In this document: positions 14,848 through 23,205 of the stretch, piece by piece | Layout: every line of letters starts with the position of its first letter | How positions within the stretch are numbered: position 1 is the first letter of the stretch | NCBI GenBank assembly: GCA_946221915.1 | Contig: CAMIKG010000044.1 | Location: forward strand, 1-39,851 | Direction of reading: 5' to 3' | Source: an uncultured Erwinia sp. | Lineage (GTDB): Bacteria > Pseudomonadota > Gammaproteobacteria > Enterobacterales > Enterobacteriaceae | Length of the DNA stretch: 39,851 nt | The notes under the pieces: model-generated | Seen by the model: only the letters and a program-made list of their open reading frames with translations | What the model was told of the DNA's origin: nothing | Databases searched by the model: none | Translations under genes and position numbers: made by a program

Positions 14848-16167
14848 ATGCCATCCATCACATTTCGTCATACCGCACTGAGCATCGTGCTGGGTTGTAC
14901 GCTTAGCGGCAATGCTCTGGCTGCCACAGAAATCGCCTTCTGGCACTCTATGGACGGTGAACTGGGGAAAGAAGTTGATTCTCTGGCGCAACGTTTTAAC
15001 CAGGCTAACCCTGATTACAAAGTTGTTCCGGTTTACAAAGGCAAATATGACCAGAGCCTGGCGGCAGGTATTGCTGCAGTGCGCACAGGTAATGCGCCAG
15101 CCATTCTGCAGGTATACGAAGTGGGCACGGCGACCATGATGGCGTCAAAAGCCATTAAGCCAGTGTACGAAGTGTTTAAGGATGCAGGCATCCAGTTTGA
15201 TGAGTCGCAGTTTGTGCCGACCGTTTCCGGTTACTACACCGATGCGAAAAGCGGCCACCTGCTGTCCCAGCCATTCAACAGTTCCACCCCGGTGCTGTAC
15301 TACAACAAAGACGCGTTTAAAAAAGCGGGTCTCGATCCTGAGCAACCGCCTAAAACCTGGCAGGACCTGGCGGATTACAGCGCCAAACTGCGCGCGGCAG
15401 GCATGAAGTGCGGCTACGCCAGCGGCTGGCAGGGCTGGATTCAGATTGAAAACTTCAGCGCATGGCATGCCCTGCCGGTCGCCACCCGCGACAACGGCTT
15501 TGGCGGTACCGATGCGGTGCTGGAGTTCAATAAGCCTGTGCAGGTGCGTCACATTCAGCTGCTGCAGGATATGAATAAGAAAGGGGACTTCACCTACTAC
15601 GGCCGTAAAGATGAATCGACCGAGAAGTTCTACAGCGGTGACTGTGCCATCACTACCGCGTCTTCCGGCTCACTGGCGGATATCCGTCACTACGCCAAAT
15701 TCAACTACGGCGTTGGCATGATGCCGTATGACGCAACCGTACCGAATGCACCACAGAATGCCATTATCGGTGGCGCCAGCCTGTGGGTGATGAAAGGCAA
15801 AGATGACGCCACTTACAAAGGTGTGGCTGAGTTTATGCAGTTCCTGGCGAAACCAGAAAATGCAGCGGAATGGCACCAGAAAACCGGTTACCTGCCAATC
15901 ACCACTGCAGCGTATGAGCTGACCAAACAGCAGGGCTTCTATGAGAAGAACCCTGGCGCAGATACCGCGACTCGTCAGATGCTGAACAAACCGCCGTTAG
16001 CGTTCACCAAAGGTCTGCGCCTGGGCAATATGCCGCAGATCCGCACCATTGTGGACGAAGAGCTGGAAAGCGTCTGGACCGGTAAGAAAACGCCACAGGC
16101 GGCACTGGATGCTTCTGTTGAGCGTGGCAACGCCCTGCTGCGTCGTTTCGAACAGCAGGTGAAGTAG
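14848..16167 (+). CDS. ugpB: sn-Glycerol-3-phosphate ABC transporter, periplasmic binding protein UgpB
   Basis: UgpB binds glycerol-3-phosphate and glycerophosphodiesters in the periplasm and delivers them to UgpAEC. The 439-residue protein (E. coli 438) has a signal peptide MPSITFRHTALSIVLGCTL...GNALA with the cut before ATEIAFWHSM (about residue 23). Family blocks are YNKDAFKKAGLDPEQPPKTW, SGWQGWIQIENFSAWH, and IIGGASLWVMKG. I chose ATG 14848 because it places the signal peptide at the N-terminus; the open frame extends 23 codons further up through the PHO boxes, which is not coding. Only a weak GGGA precedes the start. First gene of the operon, separated from ugpA by two hairpins. Confidence 0.96.
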   Translation: MPSITFRHTALSIVLGCTLSGNALAATEIAFWHSMDGELGKEVDSLAQRFNQANPDYKVVPVYKGKYDQSLAAGIAAVRTGNAPAILQVYEVGTATMMASKAIKPVYEVFKDAGIQFDESQFVPTVSGYYTDAKSGHLLSQPFNSSTPVLYYNKDAFKKAGLDPEQPPKTWQDLADYSAKLRAAGMKCGYASGWQGWIQIENFSAWHALPVATRDNGFGGTDAVLEFNKPVQVRHIQLLQDMNKKGDFTYYGRKDESTEKFYSGDCAITTASSGSLADIRHYAKFNYGVGMMPYDATVPNAPQNAIIGGASLWVMKGKDDATYKGVAEFMQFLAKPENAAEWHQKTGYLPITTAAYELTKQQGFYEKNPGADTATRQMLNKPPLAFTKGLRLGNMPQIRTIVDEELESVWTGKKTPQAALDASVERGNALLRRFEQQVK

Positions 16168-16172
16168 CCAGC

Positions 16173-16221
16173 GGGCGCGGCAACGCGCCCCATCCTGAAC
16201 GGGCGGCAACGATGCCGCCCG
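16173..16221 (+). other. Two tandem GC-rich hairpins between ugpB and ugpA
   Basis: Hairpin 1 pairs GGGCGCG (16173-16179) with CGCGCCC (16184-16190). Hairpin 2 pairs CGGGCGGC (16200-16207) with GCCGCCCG (16214-16221). Neither has a U-run, so they fit mRNA 3'-end protection or partial attenuation, favouring a surplus of binding protein UgpB over membrane subunits. Confidence 0.75.
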
Positions 16222-16249
16222 CATTGTCATTTAACCCCCGAGATAAACT

Positions 16250-17137
16250 ATGTCCGCTGTTCGTCCCGGTTTCCGCACCAGCTGGTTGCCCTATGCCCTG
16301 GTGTTGCCGCAGCTGTTGATCACCCTGATTTTCTTCATCTGGCCTGCCGGAGAAGCACTGTGGTATTCGGTGCAAAGCGTCGATCCTTTCGGCATGTCCA
16401 GTGTCTTTGTTGGCATGCAAAATTTCGTCAACCTGTTTAACGATCCCTACTACCTGGATTCGTTCTGGACCACGCTGATTTTCAGCGGTCTGGTGACCGG
16501 TTGTGGCCTGCTGGTGTCGCTGTTTCTCGCCGCTCTGGTGGATTATGTGCTGCGTCTGCGCGGCTTCTATCAGACACTGCTGCTGCTGCCTTATGCTGTC
16601 GCTCCGGCGATTGCCGCTGTGTTGTGGATGTTCCTGTTTAACCCCGGCCTCGGCCTGATTACCCACCTGCTGAGCCAGTTCGGCTACGACTGGAATCACG
16701 CGCAAAACAGCGGCCAGGCGATGTTCCTGGTGGTGCTGGCGTCGGTATGGCAGCAGGTCAGCTACAACTTCCTGTTCTTCTTCGCGGCGCTGCAGTCGAT
16801 TCCGCGTTCGCTGGTGGAAGCCGCGGCGATTGATGGCGCCGGTCCGTTGCGCCGCTTCTTTAATCTGTCACTGCCGCTGATTGCGCCAGTGAGCTTCTTC
16901 CTGCTGGTGGTGAACCTGGTCTATGCCTTCTTCGATACCTTCCCGGTGATCGATGCCGCCACGGGCGGTGGTCCGGTACAGGCGACCACCACGCTAATCT
17001 ATAAAATTTATCGCGAAGGTTTTACCGGGCTTGATCTCTCGGCCTCGGCGGCACAGTCGGTGGTGCTGATGCTGCTGGTGATTGTGTTGACGGTGATTCA
17101 GTTCCGCTATGTCGAGCGTAAGGTGCGTTACCAATGA
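16250..17137 (+). CDS. ugpA: Glycerol-3-phosphate ABC transporter permease UgpA
   Basis: UgpA is one of two inner-membrane channel subunits of the Ugp importer. Its 295 residues equal E. coli UgpA. Six hydrophobic helices can be read, beginning WLPYALVLPQLLITLIFFIWP. The binding-protein-dependent permease signature (EAA loop) is EAAAIDGAGPLRRFFNLSLPLI (about residues 190-211), which docks onto UgpC. The start at 16250 has a weak GAGA upstream and may depend on readthrough translation. The end overlaps ugpE by 4 bp (ATGA, 17134-17137). Confidence 0.96.
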   Translation: MSAVRPGFRTSWLPYALVLPQLLITLIFFIWPAGEALWYSVQSVDPFGMSSVFVGMQNFVNLFNDPYYLDSFWTTLIFSGLVTGCGLLVSLFLAALVDYVLRLRGFYQTLLLLPYAVAPAIAAVLWMFLFNPGLGLITHLLSQFGYDWNHAQNSGQAMFLVVLASVWQQVSYNFLFFFAALQSIPRSLVEAAAIDGAGPLRRFFNLSLPLIAPVSFFLLVVNLVYAFFDTFPVIDAATGGGPVQATTTLIYKIYREGFTGLDLSASAAQSVVLMLLVIVLTVIQFRYVERKVRYQ

Positions 17138-17979
17138 TTGAAAATCGCCCCGGGCTGACCTTTTTCAGCCATGCGATGCTGCTGCTGGGCATCCTGACCA
17201 TTCTGTTTCCGTTGTATGTGGCGTTTGTCGCCGCGACGCTGGATAACGCGCAAGTTTACCAGGTACCGATGACGCTGGTGCCCGGCACACATTTGTGGGA
17301 GAACCTGCGCACCATTTGGACCAGCGGCGTCAGCTCCAGCAGCGCCCCGATTGGCGTGCTGTTACTTAACAGTACGGTGATGGCGCTGGCGATTACCGTG
17401 GGGAAAATCAGCGTGTCGGTTCTCTCCGCGTTTGCGCTGGTGTGGTTCCGTTTTCCGCTGCGCGGGCTGTTCTTCTGGATGATCTTTATCACCCTGATGC
17501 TGCCGGTGGAAGTGCGTATTTTCCCGACGGTGGAAGTGATCGCTAACCTGCAGCTGCTGGACAGCTATACCGGCCTGACGCTGCCGCTGATGGCCTCCGC
17601 CACCGCGACTTTCCTGTTCCGTCAGTTCTTTATGTCGCTGCCGGATGAGCTGCTGGAAGCGGCGCGCATTGATGGCGCCAGCCCGATGCGTTTCTTTTGG
17701 GACATTGTGCTGCCGCTGTCGAAAACCAATCTGGCGGCGCTGTTTGTTATCACCTTTATCTACGGCTGGAACCAGTATCTGTGGCCAATCCTGATTACCA
17801 GCGATGCCAGCATGGGCACTGCGGTGGCGGGCATTCGCACCATGATCTCCAGCGGCGACGGTTCGACGCAGTGGAACCTGGTGATGGCGGCAATGTTAAT
17901 GACACTGATTCCACCGGTCGTGGTGGTCATGGTAATGCAGCGCGCCTTTGTGCGTGGTCTGGTTGAGAGCGAGAAATAG
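17134..17979 (+). CDS. ugpE: Glycerol-3-phosphate ABC transporter permease UgpE
   Basis: The second channel subunit of the Ugp importer, 281 residues as in E. coli. Hydrophobic helices include HAMLLLGILTILFPLYVAFVAA near the N-terminus and AAMLMTLIPPVVVVMVMQ near the C-terminus. The EAA loop reads ELLEAARIDGASPMRFFWDIVLP (about residues 171-193). It starts inside the ugpA stop codon, so translation is coupled, and is followed by ugpC after 3 bp. Confidence 0.96.
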   Translation: MIENRPGLTFFSHAMLLLGILTILFPLYVAFVAATLDNAQVYQVPMTLVPGTHLWENLRTIWTSGVSSSSAPIGVLLLNSTVMALAITVGKISVSVLSAFALVWFRFPLRGLFFWMIFITLMLPVEVRIFPTVEVIANLQLLDSYTGLTLPLMASATATFLFRQFFMSLPDELLEAARIDGASPMRFFWDIVLPLSKTNLAALFVITFIYGWNQYLWPILITSDASMGTAVAGIRTMISSGDGSTQWNLVMAAMLMTLIPPVVVVMVMQRAFVRGLVESEK

Positions 17980-17982
17980 CAG

Positions 17983-19062
17983 ATGGCAGGCGTAAAACTT
18001 CAGGCGGTGACCAAATCCTACGACGGCAAACATGCGGTCATCCAGCCACTTGATGTGACGATTAACGACGGCGAATTTATGGTGATGGTCGGGCCATCGG
18101 GCTGCGGAAAATCGACGCTGCTGCGCATGGTCGCGGGGCTGGAGCGCGTCACCTCTGGCGATATCTATATCGATACCCAGCGCGTGACCGAACTGGAACC
18201 GAAAGATCGCGGCATCGCCATGGTATTCCAGAACTACGCGCTCTATCCGCATATGACCGTGGAAGAGAATATGGGCTACGGCCTGAAAATCCGTGGCATG
18301 GGCAAAGAGCAGATCCGCCAGCGTGTGCTGGAAGCGGCGAAAAGCCTGGAGCTGGATGCGCTGCTGCAGCGCCGCCCGCGTGAGTTGTCCGGCGGTCAGC
18401 GTCAGCGTGTGGCGATGGGCCGCGCGATTGTGCGTGAACCGTCGGTGTTCCTGTTTGATGAGCCGCTGTCGAACCTCGATGCGCGTCTGCGTGTGCAGAT
18501 GCGTCTGGAGCTGCAGCAGCTGCATCGCCGGCTGAAAACCACCAGCCTGTATGTCACCCACGATCAGGTAGAGGCGATGACGCTGGCGCAGCGCGTAATG
18601 GTGATGAATAAAGGCGTGGTCGAGCAGCTGGGGACGCCGGTGGAAGTGTATGAGCGCCCGGCGACGCGTTTTGTTGCCAGCTTTATCGGCGCGCCGTCGA
18701 TGAACCTGCTGGACGGTACGGTCAGCAGCGACGGTAAATCCTTTAACCTGGCGGCTGGTTTCTCCCTGCCGCTGCCGGAAGCGAAAACGCGCTGGGCGAA
18801 TCGCCAATTGACCCTGGGGGTGCGGCCGGAGCATATTCAGCTGTCTGACCAGACTGCGGGCGGTACGCCACTGCAGGTGGAGACCCTGGAAATGCTCGGG
18901 GCGGATAACCTGGCGCATGGCAAATGGGGCAGCAATAATCTGGTGGTGCGTTTAGCGCATGTTGAACGCCCGGCGCCAGGCAGCACCCTGTGGCTGCAGC
19001 TGCCCGCCAGCGCGCTACACTTTTTTGATGCAGTAACAGGAATGCGTCTGGATGATAACTAA
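17983..19062 (+). CDS. ugpC: Glycerol-3-phosphate ABC transporter ATP-binding protein UgpC
   Basis: UgpC is the ATPase of the importer, working as a dimer under UgpA and UgpE. The 359-residue protein (E. coli 356) has Walker A GPSGCGKST (about residues 37-45), Q-loop AMVFQNYALYPHM, signature ELSGGQRQRVAMGRA, Walker B VFLFDEPLSNLDA and switch His YVTHDQVEAM. A MalK-type C-terminal regulatory (TOBE) region follows, with ASFIGAPSMNLL and LGVRPEHIQL. In E. coli this subunit senses internal phosphate; that is presumed here. It overlaps ugpQ by 11 bp. Confidence 0.97.
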   Translation: MAGVKLQAVTKSYDGKHAVIQPLDVTINDGEFMVMVGPSGCGKSTLLRMVAGLERVTSGDIYIDTQRVTELEPKDRGIAMVFQNYALYPHMTVEENMGYGLKIRGMGKEQIRQRVLEAAKSLELDALLQRRPRELSGGQRQRVAMGRAIVREPSVFLFDEPLSNLDARLRVQMRLELQQLHRRLKTTSLYVTHDQVEAMTLAQRVMVMNKGVVEQLGTPVEVYERPATRFVASFIGAPSMNLLDGTVSSDGKSFNLAAGFSLPLPEAKTRWANRQLTLGVRPEHIQLSDQTAGGTPLQVETLEMLGADNLAHGKWGSNNLVVRLAHVERPAPGSTLWLQLPASALHFFDAVTGMRLDDN

Positions 19063-19795
19063 ACACTGGCCCTATCCGGCCATCGTCGCCCATCGCGGCG
19101 GCGGCAAGCTGGCGCCGGAGAATACGCTGGCGGCGATTGATGTCGGCGCGAAATATGGCCACACCATGATCGAGTTTGACGCCAAGCTGTCGCAGGATCA
19201 GCAGATCTTTCTGCTGCACGACGATACGCTGGATCGCACCAGCAATGGCTGGGGTGTGGCGGGCGATCTGCCGTGGGAAAAACTGCAGCAGCTGGATGCC
19301 GGTGGCTGGTTTAGCCGCGAATTCCAGCATGAGCCGCTGCCGTTACTGAGTGAGGTGGCGGCGCGCTGTCAGCAGCATGGCATGATGGCGAATATCGAAA
19401 TTAAGCCGACGACCGGGCTGGAGCGTGAGACCGGGCATGTTATCGCCCTGGCGGCGCGTCAGCTGTGGCAGGGGCAAACTGCGCCACTGCTTTCATCGTT
19501 TTCCTTTGCGGCACTGGAAACGGCGATGCAGGCTGCGCCGGAGCTGCCGCGAGGTTTGCTGCTGGATGAGTGGCATGATGACTGGCGTGAGATGACCACG
19601 GCACTGGATTGTACGTCGATCCATCTCAACTATAAGTTGCTGGATGCAGAGCGAACGGCGCTGCTGAAGGACGCCGGGCTGCGGATTCTGGTGTATACGG
19701 TTAACCAGACTGACCGCGCCCGTGAACTGCTGAGCTGGGGTGTCGATGCGATCTGTACCGACCGCATCGACACCATTGGTCCCGACTTCGCTTAA
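19052..19795 (+). CDS. ugpQ: Cytoplasmic glycerophosphodiester phosphodiesterase UgpQ
   Basis: UgpQ hydrolyses glycerophosphodiesters imported by UgpBAEC to glycerol-3-phosphate and an alcohol. Its 247 residues match E. coli UgpQ. The GDPD pattern is clear: AHRGGGKLAPENTLAAI (catalytic His and the metal-binding E-N), IEFDAKLSQDQQIFLLHDDTLDRTSNG (metal ligands E and D, second catalytic His), then MANIEIKP and, near the end, YTVNQTDRARELLSWGVDAICTDRID. There is no signal peptide, in keeping with a cytosolic enzyme. Its TAA (19793-19795) overlaps the stop of the opposing gene yhhA. Confidence 0.97.
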   Translation: MITKHWPYPAIVAHRGGGKLAPENTLAAIDVGAKYGHTMIEFDAKLSQDQQIFLLHDDTLDRTSNGWGVAGDLPWEKLQQLDAGGWFSREFQHEPLPLLSEVAARCQQHGMMANIEIKPTTGLERETGHVIALAARQLWQGQTAPLLSSFSFAALETAMQAAPELPRGLLLDEWHDDWREMTTALDCTSIHLNYKLLDAERTALLKDAGLRILVYTVNQTDRARELLSWGVDAICTDRIDTIGPDFA

Positions 19796-20076
19796 GGCTG
19801 TTGTGGGGTACTGTTGCTGCCCGGCTGCGTTTTAATCACCCGCTGGCGGGCGGCATCACGCTGTTCCTGCATTTTTCGCTGCAAATCCTGGCTCTGACGT
19901 TGCTGATCCTGGCGCAGTTTCTGCTGCTGCTGTTGCTGGCTGGTCTGCATCTCCTGTTTCAGCCGCTGCTGGCTGGGGTTGTAGCCCGGCTGGTTAGGGT
20001 CGTTGCTGTTGTTCAGCATATTTGCCATGCCGCTTAACGGCAGCAGGGCGGCAAAAATAATTAACCATCTTTTCAT
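19792..20076 (-). CDS. yhhA: DUF2756 family secreted/periplasmic protein YhhA
   Basis: A 94-residue protein with signal peptide MKRWLIIFAALLPLSGMA followed by NDPNQPGYNPSQQRLKQEMQ and a Gln/Arg-rich helix (QQQQQQKLRQDQQRQSQDLQ). N-terminal blocks match E. coli YhhA, but it is much shorter (about 146 aa in E. coli) because the Asn/Pro-rich C-terminal part is missing. Start at 20076 follows GGAGGAAAG; the frame stays open 36 codons upstream without a start signal. Function unknown. Its TAA (19792-19794) shares bases with the ugpQ stop, so the two genes converge with no spacer. Confidence 0.85.
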   Translation of the reverse strand: MKRWLIIFAALLPLSGMANMLNNSNDPNQPGYNPSQQRLKQEMQTSQQQQQQKLRQDQQRQSQDLQRKMQEQRDAARQRVIKTQPGSNSTPQQP

Positions 20077-20294
20077 TATCTTTCCTCCATCTGGCAGGCG
20101 ACGGATGCTGTGCGTCGTGCTGGCCGGCAGATTATCCACCACGCCAGTTGTCGCCTGTACTAAGTCTAACTGCTTAACCCGCACCTGAAGTCAGGAATCG
20201 GCTGAATTTGACTTAGCTCTCGCCTTTTTGCTTATCTGGTACACACTTAACAGATGTAAACCGAATGTAAACAACCATAAGAAGGTGAGACAGG

Positions 20295-22049
20295 ATGATG
20301 CAAACTGGCAAGATGCGCACGGCTTTCGGGGCGCTGGTACTCAGTATTTGTTGCTGGCAGGGGGCAGTTGCCGCACAACCCGTGGCCGCGCCGCCGGTGT
20401 CTTACGGCGTGGACGCGGATACCTTTCACCCGGTGAAAGAGCGTAATGGCATGGTGGCGTCAGTGGATGCGCTGGCGACCCAGGTCGGCGTTGATATTCT
20501 GCAGCAGGGCGGTAACGCAGTGGACGCCGCCGTGGCGGTAGGTTTTGCGCTGGCGGTTACCCATCCTCAGGCCGGGAACCTCGGCGGCGGAGGATTTATG
20601 TTGCTGCGCACCGCAGCCGGACGCACCACGGCGATTGATTTCCGCGAAATGGCGCCCGTCAAAGCCAGCCGCGATATGTTCCTCGACGCCCAGGGCAATG
20701 CCGACAGTAAGTTGTCACTCACCTCGCATCTGGCCTCCGGCTCGCCGGGTTCCGTCGCCGGTTTTGCGCTGGCGGCGCAAAAATATGGCACACTGCCGCT
20801 GAACCGCCTGTTGCAACCGGCGATCGAACTGGCGCGCAAAGGTTTTGTGGTCAATGGTTCGCTGGCTGACGATCTCAATACCTATGGCAAAGAGGTGCTG
20901 CTGAGTCATCCGAACAGCAAGGCGATCTTTTTTAAAGCCGACGGCACGCCTTACCTGAAAGGGGAACGGCTGGTGCAGCGCAATCTGGCGAAAAGCCTGG
21001 AACTGATTGCGAAACAGGGGCCGGATGCGTTTTATAAAGGCGCGATTGCCGATGAGATTGCCGGAGAAATGGCGCAGCATGGCGGGCTGATTAGCAAAGC
21101 CGACCTGGCCGCTTATCGCGCGGTGGAGCGTCAGCCGATCAGCGGCACCTACCGTGGCTATGAAGTGTTCTCCATGCCGCCGCCATCCTCTGGCGGGATT
21201 CATATCGTGCAGATCCTCAATATTCTGGAAAACTTCGATCTGGCGAAGCTGGGCTTTGGCAGCGCTGACGCGATGCAGGTGATGGCGGAAGCGGAGAAGT
21301 ATGCCTATGCCGATCGTTCGGAATACCTCGGCGATCCGGACTTTGTCAAAGTACCGTGGCAGGCACTGACCAGCAAAGCGTATGCAAAATCGCTGGCGCA
21401 GCAGATTGACGTTGCCAAAGCGCGTCCGTCGGCGGAGATCAAGCCCGGCAAACTGGCGCCTTACGAGAGTAATCAAACCACTCACTTCTCGGTGGTGGAT
21501 AAAGCCGGCAATGCGGTTGCGGTGACTTATACCCTGAACACCAATTTTGGCAGCGGCATTGTGGCGGGCAACAGCGGCATTCTGCTGAACAATGAGATGG
21601 ATGATTTTTCCGCCAAGCCGGGCACGCCGAACGTCTATGGTCTGGTCGGCGGCGAGGCCAATGCGGTGCAGCCTTATAAACGCCCGCTGTCCTCGATGTC
21701 GCCGACCATTGTGGCGAAAGACGGCAAAACCTGGCTGGTGACCGGCAGCCCGGGCGGCAGCCGGATTATCACCACCGTGCTGCAAATGGTGGTCAACAGT
21801 ATCGATTTCGGGATGAATGTCGCTGAAGCCACCAATGCGCCGCGCTTCCACCATCAGTGGCTGCCGGACCAGTTACGCGTCGAGAAAGGCTTTAGCCCGG
21901 ATACGCTGCGCCTGCTGGAAAGCAAAGGCCAGCACGTGAAAGTGCAGCCAGCGATGGGCAGTACCCAGAGCATCATGGTTGGGCCGGATGGCGAGCTGTA
22001 TGGCGCATCTGATCCACGTTCGCCGGGAGATTTAACCGCGGGTTATTAA
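20295..22049 (+). CDS. ggt: Periplasmic gamma-glutamyltranspeptidase (glutathione hydrolase)
   Basis: Ggt cleaves gamma-glutamyl bonds of glutathione and related compounds in the periplasm. The 584-residue precursor (E. coli 580) has a signal peptide ending near AVAAQPVAAP and self-cleaves into large and small subunits. The catalytic N-terminal Thr of the small subunit is Thr395 in SNQTTHFSVVD (codon at 21477), equivalent to E. coli Thr391. Other family blocks: GGNAVDAAVAVGFALAVTHP, GNLGGGGFML, PPSSGGIHI, TNFGSGIVAG, RPLSSMSPTIV and TGSPGGSRIITTVLQ. Two ATGs stand in tandem (20295, 20298); AAGGTG fits the first. Monocistronic, with a strong hairpin after the stop. Confidence 0.97.
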   Translation: MMQTGKMRTAFGALVLSICCWQGAVAAQPVAAPPVSYGVDADTFHPVKERNGMVASVDALATQVGVDILQQGGNAVDAAVAVGFALAVTHPQAGNLGGGGFMLLRTAAGRTTAIDFREMAPVKASRDMFLDAQGNADSKLSLTSHLASGSPGSVAGFALAAQKYGTLPLNRLLQPAIELARKGFVVNGSLADDLNTYGKEVLLSHPNSKAIFFKADGTPYLKGERLVQRNLAKSLELIAKQGPDAFYKGAIADEIAGEMAQHGGLISKADLAAYRAVERQPISGTYRGYEVFSMPPPSSGGIHIVQILNILENFDLAKLGFGSADAMQVMAEAEKYAYADRSEYLGDPDFVKVPWQALTSKAYAKSLAQQIDVAKARPSAEIKPGKLAPYESNQTTHFSVVDKAGNAVAVTYTLNTNFGSGIVAGNSGILLNNEMDDFSAKPGTPNVYGLVGGEANAVQPYKRPLSSMSPTIVAKDGKTWLVTGSPGGSRIITTVLQMVVNSIDFGMNVAEATNAPRFHHQWLPDQLRVEKGFSPDTLRLLESKGQHVKVQPAMGSTQSIMVGPDGELYGASDPRSPGDLTAGY

Positions 22050-22056
22050 CGATGAC

Positions 22057-22078
22057 ACGCCCCGGCGTGCCGGGGCGT
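22057..22078 (+). terminator. Strong hairpin after ggt
   Basis: ACGCCCCGGC (22057-22066) and GCCGGGGCGT (22069-22078) are perfect reverse complements, 7 bp after the ggt stop. There is no U-run after it, so it is either a non-canonical terminator or an mRNA-stabilising 3' structure. Confidence 0.6.
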
Positions 22079-22127
22079 GAGACGGCACGCAAAGCGAGAA
22101 TGTAATGGCTGAAAGTTGATCATTTTC

Positions 22128-22156
22128 TGTTCGTGATTATCCCTGCCAGGTATAAT
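22128..22156 (+). promoter_or_regulatory. Putative sigma-70 promoter of the coiled-coil protein gene
   Basis: A perfect TATAAT (22151-22156) lies 17 bp after a poor -35 match TGTTCG (22128-22133). It is 50 bp before the ATG at 22207 and is the best promoter candidate in the gap. Confidence 0.55.
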
Positions 22157-22206
22157 TGCAGGCATGGGGCAGGGAGTCTCGCCCGAATCAGAATAAGGAA
22201 ATGACA

Positions 22207-22554
22207 ATGTCCGCTTCACCCACACCTGAAATGGATTATGAAACACGCCGTGCAGAGCTTGATAAGCTGATGGCTGAAACGCGCAGGTTCCACGAAGAGT
22301 CGCGTAAATTCAGTGAAGAGTCTCGTAAGTTTGAGGAGGAGTCTCAAAAGCTTCGTGCAGAATGCCGCAAGCTGAGCGAAGAATCGCTTAAGGCATACTG
22401 GGAGGCGTTCAAATTTGCTCATGAAGCGGATAAGTTCAATCGTGAAACAACAAAACTGAGCTGGGAAATTTTCTGGTTTCCGGTTGCGGTGTCATCAGGA
22501 TTGATCGCGGCGATTGCGGCGATAGTGACTGCAGTGTCGAAGTTTTTTTTCTGA
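22207..22554 (+). CDS. Unrecognised coiled-coil protein with C-terminal membrane anchor
   Basis: I do not recognise this 115-residue protein. After a short N-terminus (MSASPTPEMDYETRRAEL) come seven-residue repeats RRFHEES-RKFSEES-RKFEEES-QKLRAEC-RKLSEES, continuing as KFAHEADKFNRETTKLSWE: a long, charged, heptad-phased helix typical of coiled coils. It ends in one hydrophobic helix (FPVAVSSGLIAAIAAIVTAV, about residues 91-110) and SKFFF, so a tail-anchored topology is likely, with the coil in the cytoplasm. ATG 22207 was preferred over 22201 because AAGGA then has normal spacing. It has its own promoter, lies between ggt and yhhY where E. coli has other variable genes, and looks like accessory content. 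Function unknown. Confidence 0.8.
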   Translation: MSASPTPEMDYETRRAELDKLMAETRRFHEESRKFSEESRKFEEESQKLRAECRKLSEESLKAYWEAFKFAHEADKFNRETTKLSWEIFWFPVAVSSGLIAAIAAIVTAVSKFFF

Positions 22555-22587
22555 AGCAGAGGGAATTACCCCCTGCTCTCATCAGGA

Positions 22588-23085
22588 TTACTGTGAACGT
22601 AAGCGCGCCATAAAGTGCGCATCCACTTTTTCACCGTGGCGCAATGCATAACCGCGCGCGGTGCCTTCGATTTCAAAGCCGAACTTGCGATAGACGGCAA
22701 TTGCTGCGGCATTATCGGTAAATACCGTCAGCTCCATGCGCTCCACGGCCAGCCAGTTATCACACAGGTCAACAATGGCGGCGAGCATGGCCTGCGCGAT
22801 ACCTCTGCCGCGATAATTAGCATCCACGCCAAGACCAAAGTGCGCGGTATGGCGGCGGCGGGGCGACTGATTAACTTCAAGAGTTATTTGCCCAACCACC
22901 CTGCCATCGAGACAGGCCACCAGTGAATGCACGCCCTCGCGCAGATTTGCCAGACGATCCTGCCACATTTTTAGTGATGGGTACGGCAGCTGTAGCGTGC
23001 CGGCCTGTGTGTCGGGCTGGGCATAGAGCTGTTGAAGTGCCGGGGCATCATCAATCGTGGCGTGACGGATTTCGATCTGACTCAT
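22588..23085 (-). CDS. yhhY: GNAT family N-acetyltransferase YhhY
   Basis: A 165-residue GCN5-type acetyltransferase matching E. coli YhhY (162 aa), reported to acetylate some free amino acids and aminonucleoside compounds. Blocks include MSQIEIRHATIDDAPAL, WQDRLANL, VVGQITLEVNQSPRRRH, the acetyl-CoA loop YRGRGIAQAML, WLAVERMELTVFTDNAAAI and VYRKFGFEIEGTARGYALRHGE. ATG 23085 follows AAAGGAG; the open frame runs 40 codons further up, but that stretch covers the ryhB promoter and is not coding. It is divergent from ryhB, as in E. coli. Confidence 0.93.
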   Translation of the reverse strand: MSQIEIRHATIDDAPALQQLYAQPDTQAGTLQLPYPSLKMWQDRLANLREGVHSLVACLDGRVVGQITLEVNQSPRRRHTAHFGLGVDANYRGRGIAQAMLAAIVDLCDNWLAVERMELTVFTDNAAAIAVYRKFGFEIEGTARGYALRHGEKVDAHFMARLRSQ

Positions 23086-23169
23086 TTGTGCGGCTCCTTT
23101 GCGAGTATTCCCTTTTAACATCATGGACTTTGCGCCAAAGGTCAAATGAAAATTAATCGCAAAAAGCAC

Positions 23170-23203
23170 TTTACAGATGCGAATGATAATGATTATTATT
23201 GTC
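23170..23203 (+). promoter_or_regulatory. ryhB promoter with Fur box
   Basis: TTTACA (23170-23175) and TATTAT (23194-23199) are separated by 18 bp. A Fur box match covers 23185-23203, starting GATAATGAT and agreeing with the 19-bp consensus at about 15 positions. It overlaps the -10 box, so iron-loaded Fur should block transcription and iron starvation should release it. Confidence 0.9.
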
Positions 23204-23205
23204 AC

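Noticed and set aside
17896..18918. 340-codon antisense frame opposite ugpC
   Set aside because: Shadow frame; ugpC has all ABC motifs and the antisense product resembles nothing known.
20715..21854. 379-codon antisense frame opposite ggt
   Set aside because: Shadow of a GC-rich conserved gene; His/Arg-rich with no recognisable domain.
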